This document shows, one piece after another, positions 61,904 to 64,000 of a DNA stretch of 64,000 nucleotides. The notes beneath the pieces are model-generated. The model was given only the letters and a program-made list of their open reading frames with translations. It did not search any database and was not told the origin of the DNA. Source of the stretch: Paractinoplanes aksuensis (GTDB lineage Bacteria > Actinomycetota > Actinomycetes > Mycobacteriales > Micromonosporaceae); assembly GCF_024137025.1 (NCBI RefSeq), contig NZ_JAMYJR010000014.1, positions 1-64,000 of the forward strand. Reading direction: 5' to 3'. Position 1 is the first letter of the stretch. The number at the start of each line of letters is the position of its first letter. A program made the position numbers and the translations under genes.

Positions 61904-62408
61904 CGGCCGGGTCCTCTGCGGTCTCGGCGACAGCCTCACGGTTGGGCTCGGCCGGGTCGGCGGCCTTGGTCTGCGCCGGCTTGGCCTCGGCGGCCTCCGG
62001 AGCAGCGGCGACCTTCTCAGCCTTGGCCGGAGCCTTCTTGGCGGTCTTGGCCGGGGTCTCGGCGACACCGGCGGCCGACTTGGCCTCGGCCTCGTAAACC
62101 TCGGTGCGGCTGACCTTCGGCTCCGCGACGAGCAGCGGCGGCGGGGCCGGGAGGCCCTTGAACTGCTGCCAGTCACCGGTCTTCTCGAGGATGCGCTGCA
62201 CGGCCTCGCTCGGCTGGGCGCCGACGGAGAGCCAGTACTGCACGCGCTCGGACTTGACCTGGATGACCGAGGGGTGTTCCTTCGGCTGGTAGATGCCGAC
62301 GTACTCGATGGCGCGGCCGTCGCGCTTGGTGCGCGAGTCGGCGACGACGATGCGGTACTGCGGGTTGCGGATCTTGCCCATCCGCAGGAGCCGGATCTTA
62401 ACGGCCAC
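61881..62408 (-). CDS. rpsP: 30S ribosomal protein S16
   Basis: 175 residues, GTG start at 62408. Core [25 protein letters not shown] and the [12 protein letters not shown] end are S16. After residue 110 comes a long Ala/Lys/Glu-rich tail ([13 protein letters not shown]), roughly doubling the usual S16 length, as seen in some Actinobacteria. First gene of the rpsP-khpA-rimM-trmD-rplS operon. Confidence 0.96.
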   Translation of the reverse strand: MAVKIRLLRMGKIRNPQYRIVVADSRTKRDGRAIEYVGIYQPKEHPSVIQVKSERVQYWLSVGAQPSEAVQRILEKTGDWQQFKGLPAPPPLLVAEPKVSRTEVYEAEAKSAAGVAETPAKTAKKAPAKAEKVAAAPEAAEAKPAQTKAADPAEPNREAVAETAEDPAGAGADAS

Positions 62409-62813
62409 GGTTCTCTTCGCTCCTGAATGACTACGAGGCGAGGCAGGGTGTTCCCGTGGGGACAGGCTCACCGGTGTCTCATGGATTGGCCACGCAGAGG
62501 GGTTAGAGGGCGCCTCACGCGAGCCGGATACCAGGGAACCATTCTGCCAGACGGGAGGGGGTGACTCCCAATCGGCCCGGATTATTCGACAAAGCAAGAT
62601 CAAAATCTGGAGGTCGTAGCTGGGTGGTGGGTTGCCGACCGCAGCTCCCGCCGAGGGTCGCTTCGCTCCACGTGCGTGAGCGCTTGCGCTCAACCCCGCA
62701 ACCCCCTGTGGACAACGCACCCGCCTGTGGACAACGCGAACCACTCCGAGCCGACATCCGCTAGGTTCCCACCCTGGGTGGGGCGGCGGAAAGGGACGAA
62801 CGCGAGGACTCGG
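62409..62813. other. Upstream region of the rpsP operon
   Basis: 405 bp without a supportable gene. It must hold the rpsP promoter (minus); an AT-rich patch at 62575-62605 and a CAGAAT near 62541 are candidates, but no clean -35/-10 pair stands out. It also carries two direct TGTGGACAA 9-mers described separately. Confidence 0.5.
62707..62734. promoter_or_regulatory. Two direct DnaA-box-like 9-mers
   Basis: TGTGGACAA at 62707-62715 and 62726-62734, same orientation, 19 bp apart. This matches the actinobacterial DnaA-box consensus TTGTCCACA read on the other strand. Binding by DnaA is inferred. Confidence 0.55.
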
Positions 62814-63473
62814 TCAGATACGGGCGACGACCGGGCGGTCCCAGCCCGCGGGCAGCGCCGTCGGAATCAGCCAGGCCGGGTCGGGGCGGAAGTCGCGCCA
62901 GGTGCCGTCGAACGGGAAGTCGCCGGCCTCGATCAGCTTGATCACTCGGTGGCCCTCGGCCCACACTGCGGCCTCGTCGGGGACCCAGTAGAGGTCGGGA
63001 CGGGCCAGGCGCTCGGCGAACTCGTCCTCGTCCTTCCACGTCCAGGTCAGGTCGGAAAGAGCGACGATGTCGAGGTCCTGGTCGACCACGTCGATGCCGG
63101 CCGTGGCGCCGTCGTCCCAGCGGACGGCGGATTCCTCGAGGTTGACGTAGTAGTTCTTGAAGGCGCCGTCGTCGGTGAAGAAGAACCAGACCGAGTGGTC
63201 GGCGCCGGCCGGGAAGAAGCGCAGGACGCCAGGGCCACGCCAGGTGGTGAGCGTCATCTGCTTGGGCGCGGCCTCCCAGGCCACGAACGACGGCATGTCG
63301 CGCGGCCCGCGGGCGTCGGTCGTGGTCTCGATCGCGGCCGCCGCGCCGCGGGCGATCCAGAGCAGCAGCCCGCGGTCGTCGTCGGCGACGACCCGGGCCA
63401 CGTGCACGAAACCGAGCCGGCCGTGATGCGTGTCGCGGTGCAGCACGAGCCGGCCCGGCTCGAAACGGGTCAG
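62814..63473 (-). CDS. DUF402 protein, possible CTG start
   Basis: 219 residues if started at CTG 63473, which overlaps the proS stop as CTGA; starting at GTG 63446 gives 210 residues but loses TRFEPGRL, part of the usual family N-terminus (RFEPGR.V.HRD). Core: FVHVARVVADDDRGLLLWIARG, WFFFTDDGAFKNYYVNLEES, DVVDQDLDIVALSD and WKDEDEFAERLARPDLYWV, the DUF402/FomD-like phosphohydrolase fold with acidic metal ligands. Likely hydrolyses a nucleotide or phosphate ester. Coupled to proS. Confidence 0.85.
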   Translation of the reverse strand: MTRFEPGRLVLHRDTHHGRLGFVHVARVVADDDRGLLLWIARGAAAAIETTTDARGPRDMPSFVAWEAAPKQMTLTTWRGPGVLRFFPAGADHSVWFFFTDDGAFKNYYVNLEESAVRWDDGATAGIDVVDQDLDIVALSDLTWTWKDEDEFAERLARPDLYWVPDEAAVWAEGHRVIKLIEAGDFPFDGTWRDFRPDPAWLIPTALPAGWDRPVVARI

Positions 63474-64000
63474 TAGGAACGCGCCAGGATCGCGACCAGG
63501 TTCGGTTCCTCGTCGGAGTCGGGCATCGTGCCGTCGGGGCGGACCAGGCAGCGAACCGTGACGGCCTTGCCGTTGGCCTCTTTCTCACCGGCCTCGCCCA
63601 CGGCCGACCACGGCACCCGGGCCCAGCCCGTCTGCGCGGCCTCGATCGCCTCGCCCAGCGTCTTGACCTCGACCGTGTTCGCCTCGCGGAAGGCCACCGC
63701 CTCGTCGTACAAACGCTGCTGGTCGGCCTTGAGGGCGCTGGTCACCGCGCCCAGCACGTCGCCGAGCGGGGTCGGGGTCTTGGAGCCGTCGATCCGGCGG
63801 GCGATGGTGACGCTGCCGTTGGCCAGGTCACGGGGGCCGACCTCGATGCGGATGGGCACACCCTGCAGCTCGGCGTCCACGGCCCGGCGGCCGAACGGGA
63901 TGTCGGCCCGGTCGTCGAGTTTCACGCGTACGCCGGAGGCCTTGAGTTCGTCGCGGAGCTTGGCCGCCGCTTCGACGACGCCTTCACCCGCCTTGACCAC
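63470..64000 (-). CDS. proS: Prolyl-tRNA synthetase, C-terminal part (cut by window edge)
   Basis: The 176 visible residues match the anticodon-binding and C-terminal domains of archaeal/eukaryal-type ProRS: LKASGVRVKLDDRADIPFGRRAVDAELQGVPIRIEVGPRDL, then DGSKTPTPLGDV and the conserved end LVAILARSY. The catalytic core lies beyond the right edge. Its stop overlaps the likely DUF402 start. Confidence 0.93.
   Translation of the reverse strand: MVKAGEGVVEAAAKLRDELKASGVRVKLDDRADIPFGRRAVDAELQGVPIRIEVGPRDLANGSVTIARRIDGSKTPTPLGDVLGAVTSALKADQQRLYDEAVAFREANTVEVKTLGEAIEAAQTGWARVPWSAVGEAGEKEANGKAVTVRCLVRPDGTMPDSDEEPNLVAILARSY

Noticed and set aside
62707-62734. Chromosomal origin oriC
   Set aside because: Only two boxes, no dnaA, dnaN or rpmH nearby, and no AT-rich unwinding region of suitable length.

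Overview
The window is a very GC-rich, densely packed actinobacterial chromosome segment. Gene order and protein character point to the Micromonosporaceae, probably Actinoplanes or a close relative. The signs are the infB-ylxR-nusA-rimP block, dxr-rip-ispG, rpsB-tsf-pyrH-frr-cdsA-rlmN, yraN-yifB-dprA, xerC, and rnhB-lepB-lepB-rplS-trmD-rimM-khpA-rpsP. Two ends are cut: infB at the left edge (N-terminal 282 residues present) and proS at the right edge (C-terminal part present). No rRNA, intact tRNA, CRISPR array or transposase was found.

Layout, left to right. 1-5.8 kb: translation and transcription factors, a TAT-lipoprotein/DUF4439 pair, a nucleotidyltransferase and map. 5.9-9.8 kb: a STAS protein facing a 1196-residue hybrid kinase/response regulator/SpoIIE phosphatase/anti-sigma ATPase, a likely partner switch. 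9.9-16.7 kb: a minus-strand polyamine catabolism cluster (two PuuD-like hydrolases, SDR, aldehyde dehydrogenase, glutamine-synthetase-like ligase, APC permease). 17.1-21.8 kb: a small ORF with a clean terminator, a MerR protein, a NarL-type two-component pair and a NatAB-type exporter. 21.8-29.1 kb: TetR, a YhgE/Pip operon with a degenerate ATPase, an LLM oxidoreductase, a maltokinase-cap protein, PadR and a GNAT. 29.3-33.8 kb: MEP-pathway genes with the RIP protease, then YihY. 33.9-38.6 kb: an FAD oxidoreductase, a metallo-beta-lactamase/Rieske protein, DUF2631 and a DivIVA-repeat protein. 38.6-44.0 kb: rlmN to rpsB. 44.3-48.1 kb: a membrane protein, yraN, yifB and dprA.

48.1-52.7 kb is the only clearly accessory region. 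It holds a small HTH protein, Cys-motif proteins sharing a C-x(1,2)-C-G-x3-P-C signature, a proline-rich protein, a GntR regulator, a frameshift-riddled remnant, a 14-bp inverted repeat and two tandem-repeat tracts. 52.7-64 kb returns to core genes: PPOX, a lipoprotein, xerC, a class V aminotransferase, M23, DUF2469, rnhB, Nudix, two signal peptidases, rplS to rpsP, DUF402 and proS.

Two features recur across the window. About fifteen genes lack a Shine-Dalgarno and instead have a NANNNT -10 hexamer ending 6-8 nt before the start codon, so they are probably transcribed leaderless. DnaA-box-like 9-mers (TGTGGACAA and relatives) recur in gaps between genes. Genes inside operons are instead tightly coupled through ATGA, GTGA or TGATG overlaps.
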